Assembly: GCA_000469685.2 (NCBI GenBank)
Contig: LS997563.1
Location: forward strand, 13,245,440 to 13,309,439
Direction: 5' to 3'
Source: Haemonchus contortus
Taxonomy: Eukaryota; Nematoda; Chromadorea; Rhabditida; Trichostrongylidae
DNA length: 64,000 nucleotides
Position numbers and translations under genes: made by a program. Below, one piece after another: positions 45,417 through 58,201 of this stretch. Numbering within the stretch: the stretch's first letter is position 1; each line of letters begins with the position of its first letter. Under the pieces are notes generated by a model. That model did no database searches. It saw nothing but the letters and a program-made list of their open reading frames with translations, and was not told the DNA's origin.

Positions 45417-48400
45417 ATGGCGCTTTCGCACTTAGGGAACAATTCTTTCAGACACTATTGTAGGGTGAGTCTAATGCCATTTTCTCAGCCTTCCAATGAG
45501 AAAAGAGCATAAATTCAGCATGGGCCGTTTCTCGCCTCTATTCACCGCTTCTCCACAACACCGTCTCTCTCTGTAAAGATCTACCCCAATGCTAAAGAAG
45601 CTGTACAGGACATTCCTGATAACGCTAAATTGCTTGTTGGAGGTAGGTATTTTCACTATAATCTTACACTAAATTAGCTGTTCGAATTTTGAAATGACTG
45701 ATTGTGGAGCATTTTCTTTCTCTGCCACTTGTGTTGTCCAATTTGTCGTCCAACTGTTTATGTCAAGGTTGTTTCACTTCTGATTTTGTGAAACGAGAAA
45801 GGTGATTAGGAAAGTGCATGTCGTTCACTAGCAGCACAGTGTACCCACAACTCACTCCTTCACACAGCATTTATATCAATAAAATACATCAATATATTTC
45901 GCCTTTCATAGGCGTTCAGGTAGTGGAACTATGGATCCCTCCTTAAAGGCACCGTTCGCGATGATTTAATGGGCGGGTGTGTCGATGACGTGTCCGCCTC
46001 TCATTCGACGCCATGTCAGACTGTCTGACGTGACATCGAATGAGAGGCGGACACGTCATCGACACACCCGCCCATTAAATCATCGCGAACGGTGCCTTTA
46101 ACGACTTGGTCAGAGAAAGGTAAACTATCCAGGATAACGATCCATAAGGGAGGTGTAGGGTTTTACCATCAATACAATCCAAGCCAGCTTTTTCGCGTTT
46201 TTCTCCATAGGATAGCTCACAAAGTAATCTCTCCGAAGTAGTTCGGGAACAGAAGAGAATCGGAAGTCATGCCACATTCTGTGCAGCGCATTTAATTCCT
46301 CTAAAGCAGATGTTTAAAAATGTTCAAGTTCAATTTCAACTTGAACATGCGATTCAGAACCCTGTTTCCAGGGGGCTCTCAAGGCCACATAATGCCAGGA
46401 ACTTTTGAATGTAGAACTTCTTCGCTAGTCACCGCATGCACTTCCCACAATTTTCTCATCAATCTTGTATTCAGAAATTTAGACACGTGATCGGTACGTA
46501 CAAAACTACAAAACAGCCGACTGTTGAGCGTGCTGTAGCAAAACGGCTATCTCATGACACGGGATGGATAAGGATGTCATTGAGGAAAATGATATTAATC
46601 GTTGGTTCTTCGTACGTTTTTGCATGTGACGTGGTCGTTTCGCCCTTGACTGTTCCACTGAAACTGCCTTTGGTAAACTTCCGACATTGCCCTGAGTAGC
46701 CGAGACACAACAACTAGTCTGCAATAGATTTGGGATAAAGCGAAACGATCACCCTTTTTTGCTTTATGTAACCTACCCGAATCATAATTTTTTTGCAATC
46801 TTCGCAATCCTATGCTACGCAAAAGTAGCTTTTCCTGGTGTCGTGGCTTATTCCAAAGTGTGCGAGAGATTTGCGCTTTTCAGTGTAAAAAGGGGTCTGT
46901 TTGTAGTAGACAAGCATTGCGCCAAAATCAGCCTTACCGCATTCAGAACAACCAAATCTCGGTATATGGACCATCTAGAAACTTTTGAAGTTACCGCAGT
47001 ATCAACGATGTACAGTAATGCACTTGACGAGATGTGATCATCAGTATAGAGTGCTACCATATTGGTTCATAACTTGGACGTGCAATGACAAAGGAGAAAT
47101 CAGGAATAGTATGTATTAGTCTGAGGTGGGGAAGAAGGTCGTTGTAGTGAACCTTAGGTACTGGAGCTCAATCCAAAAGCGACCATATGTATCTATACGT
47201 TAAAGGAATAAAAGAATGGACAAAGGTTTGCAATGTTCTCAGAACAGATGAAGACAATTGAATACAGTGGTTCGAATGAGATTGAAATCGATGGTCTTAT
47301 CTGCAGTTACCACTGACCTTATCACAGAGCAATCTGGCATTCTACTTGTCATTGTCGGTTCCACTGAGAAAATGATTGTCTTGGTGTTATCGGAATCTTC
47401 AGGAAAGAAGATGTTTAAAGTAAACAGGGTTTTACTGTTTTCGGCAAGGCTTGCGGGAGAATTCTGTGGCCCAGTGTTAGGATATTTATTTGCAAACATT
47501 GTTAGTATCTAGTGAAATTATCCCGGATGGCCGCATGCCCACTAAAGAAGGTATAGTTGTCGCGGAGAGACTGAAAATAAAGCTAGGGTTTGAAAGGGAT
47601 GAGGGAAGTTGCAGACTGGTTGATATTCGGGAAGTGAGAAAGTTTCCGTGACGACTTTGCAATGTCATGCAGTAATTAGTCAGGAATAATGGATAAGGGA
47701 AAGGGGCTTTGCCAGTTTACTTGCTTTTGGCACAGATAATGGGAAAAATTAGAGTTCAGGTTGAAAACCGTATTCTCTAATTGCAATAAAAATAACGGCT
47801 TCAACTTCAAATACTACGGATTTAGTCAGGCTTCTGCTGTTGACCGCCTAGGCAAAGAAAAGTTTTGTTTTCAGGTTTTGGATTATGTGGTATCCCAGAA
47901 AACCTTATCATGGCCTTAAGTGAGACTGGTGTGAAGGGGCTCACGTGCGTTTCGAATAATGCCGGCGTCGATGATTGGGGATTGGGAATTCTTCTCAAAA
48001 CACGACAGGTTACTCTTGTCTTATTATGCTGCTCGTATTAAACATTCGTAGATGAGATATCATCAAGAAATAATAAAATTAGTCTAGACTTCACATTTTG
48101 GCTGAGAAGTAGTTGTATTTGGCTTGAAGACAGGAATCAACGTTCTGTCGTCATCGCTGCTAATTCCTTTCAAATTTCCAGATCAAGAAAATGATTTCCT
48201 CCTATGTTGGTGAAAATGCGGAATTTGCTCGGCAGTACTTGTCTGGAGAGCTCGAACTGGAATTTACTCCGCAGGTCGGCTTATGTATCGTTTTGTTTTG
48301 TTTTCTATATTCTCTAATGGAGCCAACGGGCTAGTTGAAGCATAGTTCGACGAGAAACAATCTCGCTATTCCTCCAGCTGCGGATTCCATAACGTAAGCC

Positions 48401-51400
48401 TAACGGTGTTTTGGTCCTTCACGTTCGGCTAGATGCTTATCTCAGAACACCTTCATAACTCCGTTCGTAAGAACGCTTGAAAAAGCAGGATAATGCAGAT
48501 TTGCAACTGCCTCCAGCTCTACAAATGATCGAATCTTGTATTGTCTCTAGATGCTTTCCTTGTTGTCGCAAGCAATTTCTAGTAAACAAGAAAAAGCCAT
48601 TGCAAAGTTGATGCTGAGGAAAAAATGTTTTGATATAAAATGGATGGGGATGTGTTATGCAAGCGCGCCATTTCTTGCTAGTCATTTGTGATTGTTATAA
48701 GGCACTGAAGATGGGTTTTCGAGAGCGTGAAAAAGATGGATATTTGTTTGAGAAGCTCGTGTTATTTGTTTGTACTCGTTGGTCAGTGCCAAATTCCGAT
48801 GTGTTATGTCTACATTCAGTCATTTTAACCTGAGAGCTTTTCGCATCGAGATTGCGAAAGTACTTGTGATCTAAATCATGCTTCAGGGTACCCTTGCCGA
48901 GCGAATTCGAGCAGCTGGAGCTGGCATCCCTGCGTTTTATACTCCAACTGGGTATGGTACATTGATACAGGAAGGAGGTGCTCCAATCAAGTACAGCCGA
49001 ACTGAGAAAGGAAAAATCGAAGTTTCAAGTCCTGCTAAAGAAGTGAGTCTGTTGAAAAAGATCGTTATATAGATCGAACCCCTATATCCCTCTCAAATCA
49101 GTGCTATCCCGTCCCTATCAATCTCTTAACTAGACATTCGTCCTCTTGCACTAGTTAACCGCCCACTAGTTACCTGCATTAATGATCAATTCTCCAGACT
49201 CGTATGTTCAACGGTTATAATTATGTGATGGAAGAGGCAATTTGGGGAGATTTCGCTCTCATCAAGGCTTGGCGTGCTGACAAACTCGGCAATATCCAGT
49301 TCAGGTGAGACACGTCTTTTTTCCTGCATGTATACATCTGCAGGAACGTTAGAGAGATTCTGAAGTAGGAGTTGTGGGGCTGTATAACGTTGGAGTATTC
49401 ACAACCCAGAAGATCGTCTGAGGGGCATCTTTCATAGTCCACGACCATTCGCGCGACCAGTCGCTCGTGAAATGGGTCCTCGATCAGTCGCGCGACTGGT
49501 CGCCAGTCGCTAGCGACTGGTCGCTCGATCGGTCGAGGAGGCCGCGCTAGTTATGAGTGCCGCCAAGGACGGTCCCGAGCAGATCGCGCGATCAGTCGAG
49601 CGATTGGTCGTGGACTATGAAAGATGCCGGTGGCTCTTTGTATTGATGTTTTAAACAACTGTAATTTGAATAGTGGTGCAACAGCATGGCAGGATAGTTC
49701 GCAGTAGTAATAGAGGCGAAAGAGGTGTATATCGGGGTCAGCACACGTGTGTGAGCTAAGCGCTATTCAGACGTGTGCTTAACTCTAGCGCGTGAAGATC
49801 GCCTTGTAATCTTTGTATGCTTAGATAAGGCAGTGTCTTATTATATCTTATTTGAAGGCTGGCAGCTGGTAATTTCAACAATGCCATGTGCAAAGCGAGC
49901 AAATGTACAATCGTTGAAGTGGAGGAAATTGTTGAGCCAGGTGTCATTGATCCTAATAATGTATGCTTTTGTGTAATTTCATTGATTTCTGTTTCCAAAA
50001 GTTACCTTGAAAATTTGTGGAAGTTCAATTTCTTTGTATAGGTCCACATCCCATCTATCTACTGTGATCGCCTCGTACTTGGCAAAAATTATAAGAAACC
50101 GATTGAACGTCCAATGTTTGCAGCGGTAGGATTTTTCTGATTACGTTTCTTGAGTTTTTTAACCATCGCATGAACGTACAAAATGTCACTTACATCATTC
50201 AGCAATTTTACCTCAAGAAAGCATCGGAATTGCACTTTTTTCAGAACGGTAAAGCCAAACCTTCCACATCTCCTGCCGACCGAACTCGCGATATTATAGC
50301 TGCCCGTGCAGCACTTGAATTCCGTGATGGAATGTATGGTGCGTTTGCATTGTAATCAAGCAATACGAAGATAACGTTTTATGACGTTTTGTGTCATCAG
50401 AAGTTAGTGAAAGAGGGCAAAAATCTTGCGAATCTGCGGTATTGCTCGTGTGGGTTAGGCATAAAATGTTTCAAATTTCGGCCTTCTTTCTTCAGAAAGG
50501 CGGATTTTGGTTTTCAAAGTTGAATTTTTTGCTCTACTGGCTTCAGGAAGTCGTTGCTTCACTCGTTGTTTTACCCTGAAAGTTGAACCTAGTTGCAGTT
50601 GAAAAATAACCCCCTTATCCCACGATGGAAGATCAAGACTGGTACTGAAAAAAATGCTCCATTTTTTTCCATTTTCGATTGGCTACGGACGATGCGTAAC
50701 CGGGAAGTTTTTGAGCTGTAATCAGTAGGAAAAACAGCTGTATAAAAATGGCGGTGCGCTTATTCCCCTTAATGCGATGAATGGAAAGTTCAGATGAATT
50801 CTCGTGGCACGGAAGTTTTCAACACCCTCGTTTGTCCTCATGACATAGAGCCCGCATTAAAAAGAGGTGCAGATGTTCGGCTGGAAATTCGATTTGAAAA
50901 AAAATTATACTTCAACATGAGGCAATGCACAAAGAGGTGATCGCGTCGCGGCTCCCCTTTATCTTTTGAAATCTACTACTGGTCAGTTTGCCCACTTTTG
51001 CACCTCAACTGTTTTCAAGAACCCGATTATGGTGGTTCTCCTTCACTCTTAGCTTAACTTCCAAAAGCTAATTCATTTGAGAACTTGAATAGTTTGTACG
51101 TTGAGTTATTACCAAAATTCGATGAAGGAATCATCATCGTCTTTTCCCTGCGTGTAGAGGAAATGGACTATGTTTCTATAAACAGCGTTTTAGTTAACCT
51201 TGGAATTGGAATTCCAACGCTGACGCCCAGTTATATCCCTGAAGGTGTTCATGTCCATCTTCAAAGTGAAAACGGAATCATTGGAGTGGTAAGCTTTCCT
51301 CACTGATTCTCATAGATTTTGGCCAACAATAAATAGTGTTCTGAGGATCATGTGCGAAAGTGTAGACTAAATATTTGCCTCGTCCTTTTTCTCCTTTTTG

Positions 51401-52995
51401 TGCACTAACAAAGCTCGCAGGAAGCAGCGCCTTCCAACGAAAATTCAAGGATATTACTGCCTGCTACCTCACTGTCTTTCAGGGGCCATATCCTCAGAAA
51501 GGTAAAGAAGATCCGGATCTTATCAATGCAGGGAAAGAGACGATTACATTGTTGCCGGGTGCGTCCATATTCGGAAGCGAAGAGTCGTTTGCTATGATCC
51601 GAGGGTGAGATTCAATGGGTATTATTTGTTGAATCCAACAAAGTCTGATCAGCCTCTTTCAGATCTCACATGGATATCACCATTCTTGGCGCATTGCAAG
51701 TTTCTCAATTTGGAGACCTCGCTAACTGGATGATACCTGTGAGGCAAAGAACAGATACTTAGTTTTACTTGTTCCTTAAATTTTGTTACTGCTAATTAAA
51801 AAGTCTAGTGAGATCTAGTCACCGTGTGCCTCTTAAGTTTTGTCAGAACATTCCTATATTGATATTGTCATCCTTCCTACACGTTCCACCACCAAAGCTT
51901 CACCCACCTTCTATCTATGTATCGCCCATAATCCTTAAGCTTGTGTCCCAATCCTTAAGCTGTTAGTTGATATCAGACTCGTCTGGGAGGATAGAAGCAC
52001 TGACTTGCACATTGGCTGGCCTCCGCAAGTCATTGTATAGCCCACATACGCACTCACTACACCACTACGATTCTGAATGGAAGTCGAGTGCGGAGGCGCA
52101 TCCCTCAGGCGGGATTGATTAGCGCAAAATCTTTATCCTTTTATCCTTTAGAGATCCCGCCCAGAGATAGACAGAGTTCGGAGCAATACATCTTTTTCTC
52201 CTCATGTGAAAAGGCATGGAAAAAATAATATCACCACCACCATCACAATTTTGTTTAAAGAATTGTTGTTAAGAAAGAAAATATTCAATGTTTCTCTAAC
52301 CAGTAGTCATTTTGGGATTTTTCCGGAGTGATATAAATCAAACCTCGCTTAGCGGTGGATCAAGACATCGCATGCAGTAGATACGTCCTCTACCGCGGTG
52401 ATCTAGGAGTCAAATATCCTGCCGTTCACAATCTGTTGTTTCGAGGTTACCGTATAAACCATGAGTTTTGCTGTGTTTAGGGAAAACTGGTGAAGGGGAT
52501 GGGCGGAGCTATGGATCTGGTCTCTGCTCCAGGAGCTCGTGTGATTGTGACAATGGAGCATTGCTCAAAAAATGATGAACCAAAGATTTTGCCTCATTGT
52601 GATTTGCCTTTGACTGGAAAACAGGTTGCATCACGAATAATTACGGATAGGGTGAGTTCCAGGTTCGCCCCAGATTATGTTTCCCTCCACATCAAAGAGA
52701 ATTTAGGCAGTCTTCGACGTTGACAAGAAAGAAGGCTTGACGTTAATTGAAGTGAGGTCCGATTTGACAGTCGAGGACATCAAGAAAGCTACAGCCGCGC
52801 CGTTCAAGGTGAGAATATTTTGCACATCTAAGTGCTCTTTCAGATGCACTCTAGCTTCTTTTTTTCTCCTCATTGATGTCACACTACTTTATGGTAACTT
52901 TTTCTTGCCATGCTTGCAGAAGGCTTCTGTTCTCAAAGTACACTTTCTAGGTATCAGAGAACTTGAAGCCCATGGGACAAGCGAAACTAAACTAG
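45417..52995 (+). CDS. OXCT1: succinyl-CoA:3-ketoacid CoA-transferase, mitochondrial (15 exons)
   Basis: The enzyme moves CoA from succinyl-CoA to acetoacetate in ketone-body use, in the mitochondrial matrix. Exons: 45417-45464, 45519-45642, 47875-48008, 48182-48274, 48887-49042, 49198-49304, 49858-49960, 50042-50125, 50245-50338, 51194-51288, 51483-51604, 51663-51738, 52481-52651, 52707-52808 and 52951-52995. All phases agree and give 517 aa, the family length (about 520). The N-terminus is Arg/Ser-rich and acid-free, as in a transit peptide. [13 protein letters not shown] (about residues 57-69) is the subunit-A signature. [13 protein letters not shown] and [20 protein letters not shown] follow. 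Catalytic Glu is E340 in the SENGIIGVG motif. The end LKPMGQA then KLN precedes the stop. Exon 7 uses a GAAG acceptor, less typical. Introns 2, 6 and 12 carry transposons. Confidence 0.95.
45947..46097. mobile_element. 151-bp palindromic element flanked by TTAA
   Basis: The arms 45947-46008 and 46036-46097 are perfect inverted copies, 62 bp each, with a 27-nt centre that is itself partly palindromic. TTAA lies directly outside both ends (45943-45946 and 46098-46101), as after insertion at a TTAA site. The ends read AGGCACCGTTCGCG. It has no coding capacity and lies in intron 2 of SCOT. The TIR differs from that of the piggyBac at 23286, so it is not simply its deletion product. Confidence 0.92.
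49424..49628. mobile_element. 205-bp TIR element in SCOT intron 6
   Basis: A perfect 24-bp inverted repeat, GGCATCTTTCATAGTCCACGACCA, bounds the element (49424-49447 and 49605-49628). The interior is full of short repeats of GACTGGTCGC / CGATCAGTCG that could pair with each other. No coding potential, and no target duplication I could define. Confidence 0.88.
51967..52145 (+). repeat. SINE 3' part
   Basis: It begins at the GACTCGTCTGGGAGGATAGAAGC block and includes TGGCTGGCCTCCGCAAGTCATTG and the GGAAGTCGAGTGCGGAGGCGC 3' block. The tRNA-like head is missing, as in a 5'-truncated copy. It lies in intron 12 of SCOT. Confidence 0.8.
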
Positions 52996-53489
52996 CAGCA
53001 ATCATCGCTAACTTCGAATTAACGTTTGTCAACTGGAACTCCCTTTGTTTTCCTTTTTTCATTTCAATTAGCGCCTTCAGTTCCTGTGACCTTTACTGGT
53101 GATTTCCTTGAAACAATTATCTTATGTTCGCCATTACTTTCTATTTTCAAGCTACTCATTGCTACCTTTCTTACTAATTATAAGTTGCCTCAGCATCCAC
53201 ACTTTTCTCTTCTCTACCTCTTCATTTGCGTTGCCTTCTACCTCATTATTTGAGATACCATTGAGACATTGTAAATTTATAGTCTGATAGCGTTCTAGAA
53301 TAGTTCTAGCGTAATACAAGTAGAGATTTGGTTGTTAATATGATTTACTTAATCATTTTCCTAAGTAGTTATTGATGGAGGAACAGCCACAGAAAATTGT
53401 AGTCTGTAACGCTGTGGAGAGTACACATCTGTTAATTGGAAATGCATCACTCAACACAAAATTTTATCCAACAATAACAACAAAACGAC

Positions 53490-55894
53490 TCAAATGATTC
53501 CGATCTTATTGGCGCAATCAAGGGCGTCGTAGTCTGAAGTAAGACGAATGTACGCCTTCTTTTCCATATGTGGTGTGATGAGCGTGTTTATCTACAAACA
53601 GTAACAGAGAGCTCATGAACAAGTTACTTAGATAGTCCAGGCGGTATATTTGCATTCTCTAGGTTAGAAATACTCAAGAGCATGCTAAATATTCACTGCT
53701 TCTACCAAAGAAAGTTCAGAGATGATTGTAGTTCCTCACCTTCTGCACATCAATGTTATACAGTTTCTTCACTGCATTCCGAATCTGATGTTTGTTGGCT
53801 CTCACGTCAACCATGAAAACCAGAGTGTTGTGGTCTTCGATCTTCTTCATTGCCGACTCAGTTGTGAGAGGATGCTTGATGATAGCGAAAGTATCCAATT
53901 TGTTGCGAGCTGGTGCTGACTTTCGAGGATACCTAACACGAAAATCTGAGAAGTTCGTCAGCAGCCAAACTCTTTCACAGATCCTTCAGCTATGCATAAA
54001 ATCTTGAAAGTACTTTTTGAGAGATGCTTGCAAGAACCAGATTGTTCATGTTCAATGTTCTTCATAAGAGGTTGTGTATTTGTTCAACATTTTATCTTCA
54101 AACTGATTATTAAGACTTCGTTAAGTTATTAGGATGTTTTAATAAAGAGGAAATTCTGTAACAAATGAATAACCTGCACCCACTATGATCTGTGTAGGCC
54201 CTCTTGTAAAGCTTTTCTAGGCCTCCATAAAACGCTCAGAGCTCCTTTTATCTGTAGCCCAGTAAGGTGTGTAGGCAAAGGAAATTGTTAGAGCTGAAGT
54301 TGAAACACATTACTCAGTCGCGGACGTCCCATTCGATCATCAAGCATTCGTACGTATCAACCCGTATCATTCGTATCGGGCCGAGGACTTATCGACTACG
54401 ACACCTACATCGCTAAGGCCCCTGATGTTGCATGCTCTCAAAACAGTTCTTCCCCAGTCCCAAAAATGGCGTGTAGTGAGCGATGCCAGTCCTGCGATGT
54501 CGTACTTAATCTCTCTAACTTGCATCAGGTCTTCAACCACACCTCTATGCGAGCGTTCGTACATTGAAAGTTCTGTTCGCCATTTTGATCCATCTTCCCT
54601 CAGGAAGCCTGCTATGGCCCTGAGATTCTAACTCTCTCGCAAGCGGTACTACCCAACACTGCCCTATTAAGGGCTCCCTCAGGTTTATGGGACCGAGGCT
54701 CGTTTATATTACTGTTTTTGGCGTAAAAGTACTCTTAAGAAGAATGGGCAGACTCCGTGTGGCTAGCCAGGTTATTCCATTGTGGGCACGCGGCTTAATT
54801 ATTGAAGGCGGGCGGAAGTCGCCTTCGGGATTTTCTTCCCAGTCACTCGAGTGCAAGCTTTTGGATAAGACTATGTGCAGGATACCAACCGCACTGGCAG
54901 AGTCTGCATACACACAAGCATGGATACACCTGGAATGAGACAGAACGTAGTGATCGACCCAACACACCAACAACTGTAGTCCGTCCTCCGAATCCACTTG
55001 CCTCTGGGCAATAACCGGTGACTTTTGATCCGCGATTACCCGCGAAATGTCACGCGGGCGCGAAAAGTGTGGAATGTCATGTGGGCGCGGTGAGGACTCT
55101 GGTTTATACTGATCCCCTAACAAATCCCAGATAAGCGGTTGTGGACATGTGATGCACGCGTAACGTGCTTAGCTCAACTGCTAAATAAAATTGGTAACAG
55201 CAAGTGAGTGAATGGCACTGCCATACTACGTTGCGCAGTGTAATGCGCACCAGCCAAGTATAAACCTTACCGCTCAGATCGTCGGGTCGTCATTTCAATA
55301 GATGGCTTACGTCAGAATCTCCATTCTTACCATTTGCTATGGCTCTTCATTATCAATCCTGAGATGTTCGTGTTTCTGCACCAAGGGTCTAAAGTTGATG
55401 AGCGACTTTATCAATGACTGCTTATCTAATCAATGAGTATTCATAGGCAAGTGGTAAGGATGGGTAGCGAGGGATAAAAGGGAAAAGTTGTGATGAAACA
55501 ACATACAAAAATTTACAAAATTTACATCTCACTTAATGACAGCCGGTGAGACGTTTAATAGAAATGAAATCACACTAGTGCGGAGTTTTACAGCAATCAA
55601 ACTAGACCGGTGAATGTAAGCTGAATTTTCCTCTTGAGCCGGTCATTCGAACTGTTTTACAGGAGGAAAACCCCACTGTGAGCAGTTTGAGTGGTTATGC
55701 ACGAATAACGAAACGGTTTCACCAAAAACTTACTTAGGATTACGTGCGGTCTTCAGAGTCTTCGGTCGACGGAAGTGTACCGAAGTACGAACCTTCTTCT
55801 TGTGCAAATGCTTTTGACCCTTCAACACTTTCTTCTTGGCTGTGATGGCTTTCTTTGTCGGCGCAGCCTTTGATGCAGACTTCGTTGATGCCAT
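53490..55894 (-). CDS. RPL23A: 60S ribosomal protein L23a (uL23), 3 exons
   Basis: This large-subunit ribosomal protein binds 26S rRNA near the exit tunnel. Exons on the minus strand: 55894-55734, 53932-53740 and 53591-53490. Phases agree and give 151 aa, within the family range. The N-terminal part is Lys/Ala-rich ([18 protein letters not shown]). [20 protein letters not shown] spans the first junction. [20 protein letters not shown] and the [19 protein letters not shown] block are the uL23 core, and the C-terminus ends ANKIGII. The start was chosen at 55894 because it gives the family N-terminus; the frame is open further upstream but without support. Intron 1 (1.8 kb) holds an RTE-like fragment. 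It is convergent with SCOT, about 495 bp between stop codons. Confidence 0.95.
54360..54640 (-). pseudogene. RTE-like endonuclease fragment
   Basis: The minus strand reads [19 protein letters not shown] and, after it, SDVGVVVDK, with the nearby frame giving [11 protein letters not shown]. This matches the opening of the RTE-type LINE endonuclease (IKYDVIGLTE..., GTGEELFLG..., GVGVLVN). Stops occur in each frame and the rest of the element is not present. It lies in intron 1 of RPL23A, in the same orientation as that gene. Confidence 0.7.
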
Positions 55895-56271
55895 TATATT
55901 GTCTGGAGTGATTTGAACTTCGTCGACGAAAGAAAACGTAAGAAAAGAACTCATGCTTAAAAAAAGATCACGCAAACGAGTGTGAAAGCTTTGGCAAGAC
56001 TGTTGGGAAGTAACCTAGCTAAGCAAGTAGTATTATGGAGCTTACGATGAACTCGAAGCGCGTTCGTGAAACGGTCGCACTTGGAATTCTGTCTGCATCG
56101 AGAGTTTGAGCCTTTACAGAATCAAAAGCGAATTTTAATGTTATTTCTACCGCAAAGGGAAACAAGAAGGTGAAGAACATAATGTTGGGTTTAGCCGAAG
56201 TTGATGTTCAGGAATCCACAGATTTCAAGGGGTCAGTCTCATGATATGAACAGCGAATTGACTGACCGAAC

Positions 56272-56800
56272 TGCAATAGCGCTAAAAAGTCTTCGGTCAG
56301 ATGGTTTTTCAGCCGTGCTTTTCAGTCGCAACTCCTTTCCTACTGGATCTGATCATGCGAAATTTCTATATTTGGAGCGTGGGTGTATTGTGAATGTTTA
56401 CCAATATTAGCCTGCAATCTGATCATGTTCCTGATATTCAAAAGAGCATGGACTCAAAATCGACTGAAAATACAGATGATGGTCCTTCTGGAATCTCTTT
56501 CCCTTTGTCATGTCCAAATTGTACGAGCGCTAATGTCGAACACAATAGATGAGAAAAACGCACATAAGGTGCGCATAAGTGCAGACGTCAACAACTTTTC
56601 TTTAAGCGAATTCTGCTACCGCAACATACACCTTGCTCTATCTGTGGATATTGCAGCTTCCTAGTCAATTAGTGTTTAGTATAGTGGAATATGCTCGAGT
56701 TAAACATATCCAAATTTTGCGCGATTTGGTCTACTAAGAAAAAAGTTATGAACGAAAAAGCGTCAAAGCATTTCACCGAAAACTTTTGAGCGCTACTGTA
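56272..56800 (-). mobile_element. 530-bp TIR element (MITE), copy B
   Basis: The right end, complemented, is TACAGTAGCGCTCAAAAGT, identical over 19 bases to the left end of copy A at 19126. The left end TGCAATAGCGCTAAAAAGTC is the degenerate partner. Internal blocks match copy A in reverse order, and the length (529 bp) equals copy A (530 bp). It lies between RPL23A and the WAC gene. Confidence 0.75.
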
Positions 56801-56809
56801 TGTTCAGGA

Positions 56810-58195
56810 GACTCGCATTTTCTCAAGGAATGCTGATAGCAGTCAATGAGTTAAAGACAGGAAACTTGGCAGCAATCTGGATCGACTCCGGTCGGGTCCT
56901 TTGCAATTGTTCTGGCCCATGGCAACAAACAGAACCCTTCACCAGACCCCGCGACAACGCGGGATCAACGTTCGGTAGAAGGATAAGACGACGACGACGA
57001 AGAAGAAGCAGAACCCTTCATAAGGATACTCTCCGAATTCAGCTTCCATACGTTGACTTATACTCAGCCAAGAGAGGGACTTGTATTTCGTATTGGTTGC
57101 GAATGCCTAAGTAACCCCAATAGGGGGAGGGGTAATCATAAGTTAGCACCATCGAAGGTTTGCTACGGGTGGCGACTGTTCCTTACAGTACACCAAATTT
57201 GAACAAACGATTGAAGTGTTGGCTCGCGGATTCCCGCATCCCTGCTGTGCTTCGGGACTTCTGGCAGTCTTCCAGAGCTATAAGCGACTGTAGTTCAATC
57301 AATTTTCAGGAATTCTTAGAGAGACTGATAATGGACGATTCAAGCTTCATAATGATCTGTCCGTAATGCGGAAGTGTAGGGGACCAGATCACTCATCAGC
57401 CAAAAAATTTACTTTTTATCTACCACCGCTAGGATCAAGATGTGCAGGTACGCCTCTTTTACTATGAACCTCTTACTCTTCCCTTCCCCTCCACTCAAAT
57501 TCAATACTAATGGGTTTTCTATAGAGATTCATCTCACCGCTGTTTCCAAATGCTGTTTTCTATGAATGGGACTCAATCAAATGAGCATATCAATGCTCCT
57601 ACACACTTAAATACGCTTATTACACATACATTAGTAAGAGCACGTGAAAATGGAGGTAGATATGAAATGATTTGATATGGAAAGAGATTGAGATAAGTGT
57701 TCGTTTTGAAGACAAACGGACCGGAAACGACAAAAAACGACGTCACTCAGTGGGGAACCGTTGATACTGACCGTATCAAGTGATTACGCACTATCAGGAA
57801 TGACTTTGAGGAAACAGGGAATCGATGAAGGAGGCAAATATAAGACCTGTTGACGTGCTCCAACGCGAGCAGACGCTATTACCCTCACTCAATGCGCGGT
57901 GCCTTCAAGTTCTATTTATTTGTATTATCATAAAATTTTACTCGAAATCAGTAGTAACGTTGAAAATCACCCACATAAGAGTCTATGGGATCAACTGCAA
58001 GAGTATACCAACTGCAGGGGACCTTACTGTTTAGTAATTTTCTTGAGATGATTTCAAAATGATGGAGATAGTGTGAATGTGTTTTGTGGGTGCCGGCTCT
58101 TTATGTATCGATCTTTCCATACCGCGTTGCGTGTCTCACACTCGCCCAGCAAGTTGTTTTGTTTTATTTTCAACTATTTTCATTTAAAACTTTGT
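56810..58195. other. intergenic stretch upstream of the WAC gene
   Basis: No gene or delimited repeat was recognised. A short GACGAC / GAAGAAG tract lies at 56986-57010. Any promoter of the WAC gene should be here, but no motif is distinctive. Confidence 0.4.
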
Positions 58196-58201
58196 TTACA
58201 G

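Noticed and set aside
55895..55975. N-terminal extension of RPL23A to an upstream in-frame ATG
   Set aside because: The added residues do not look like uL23, and the ATG at 55894 gives the family N-terminus.
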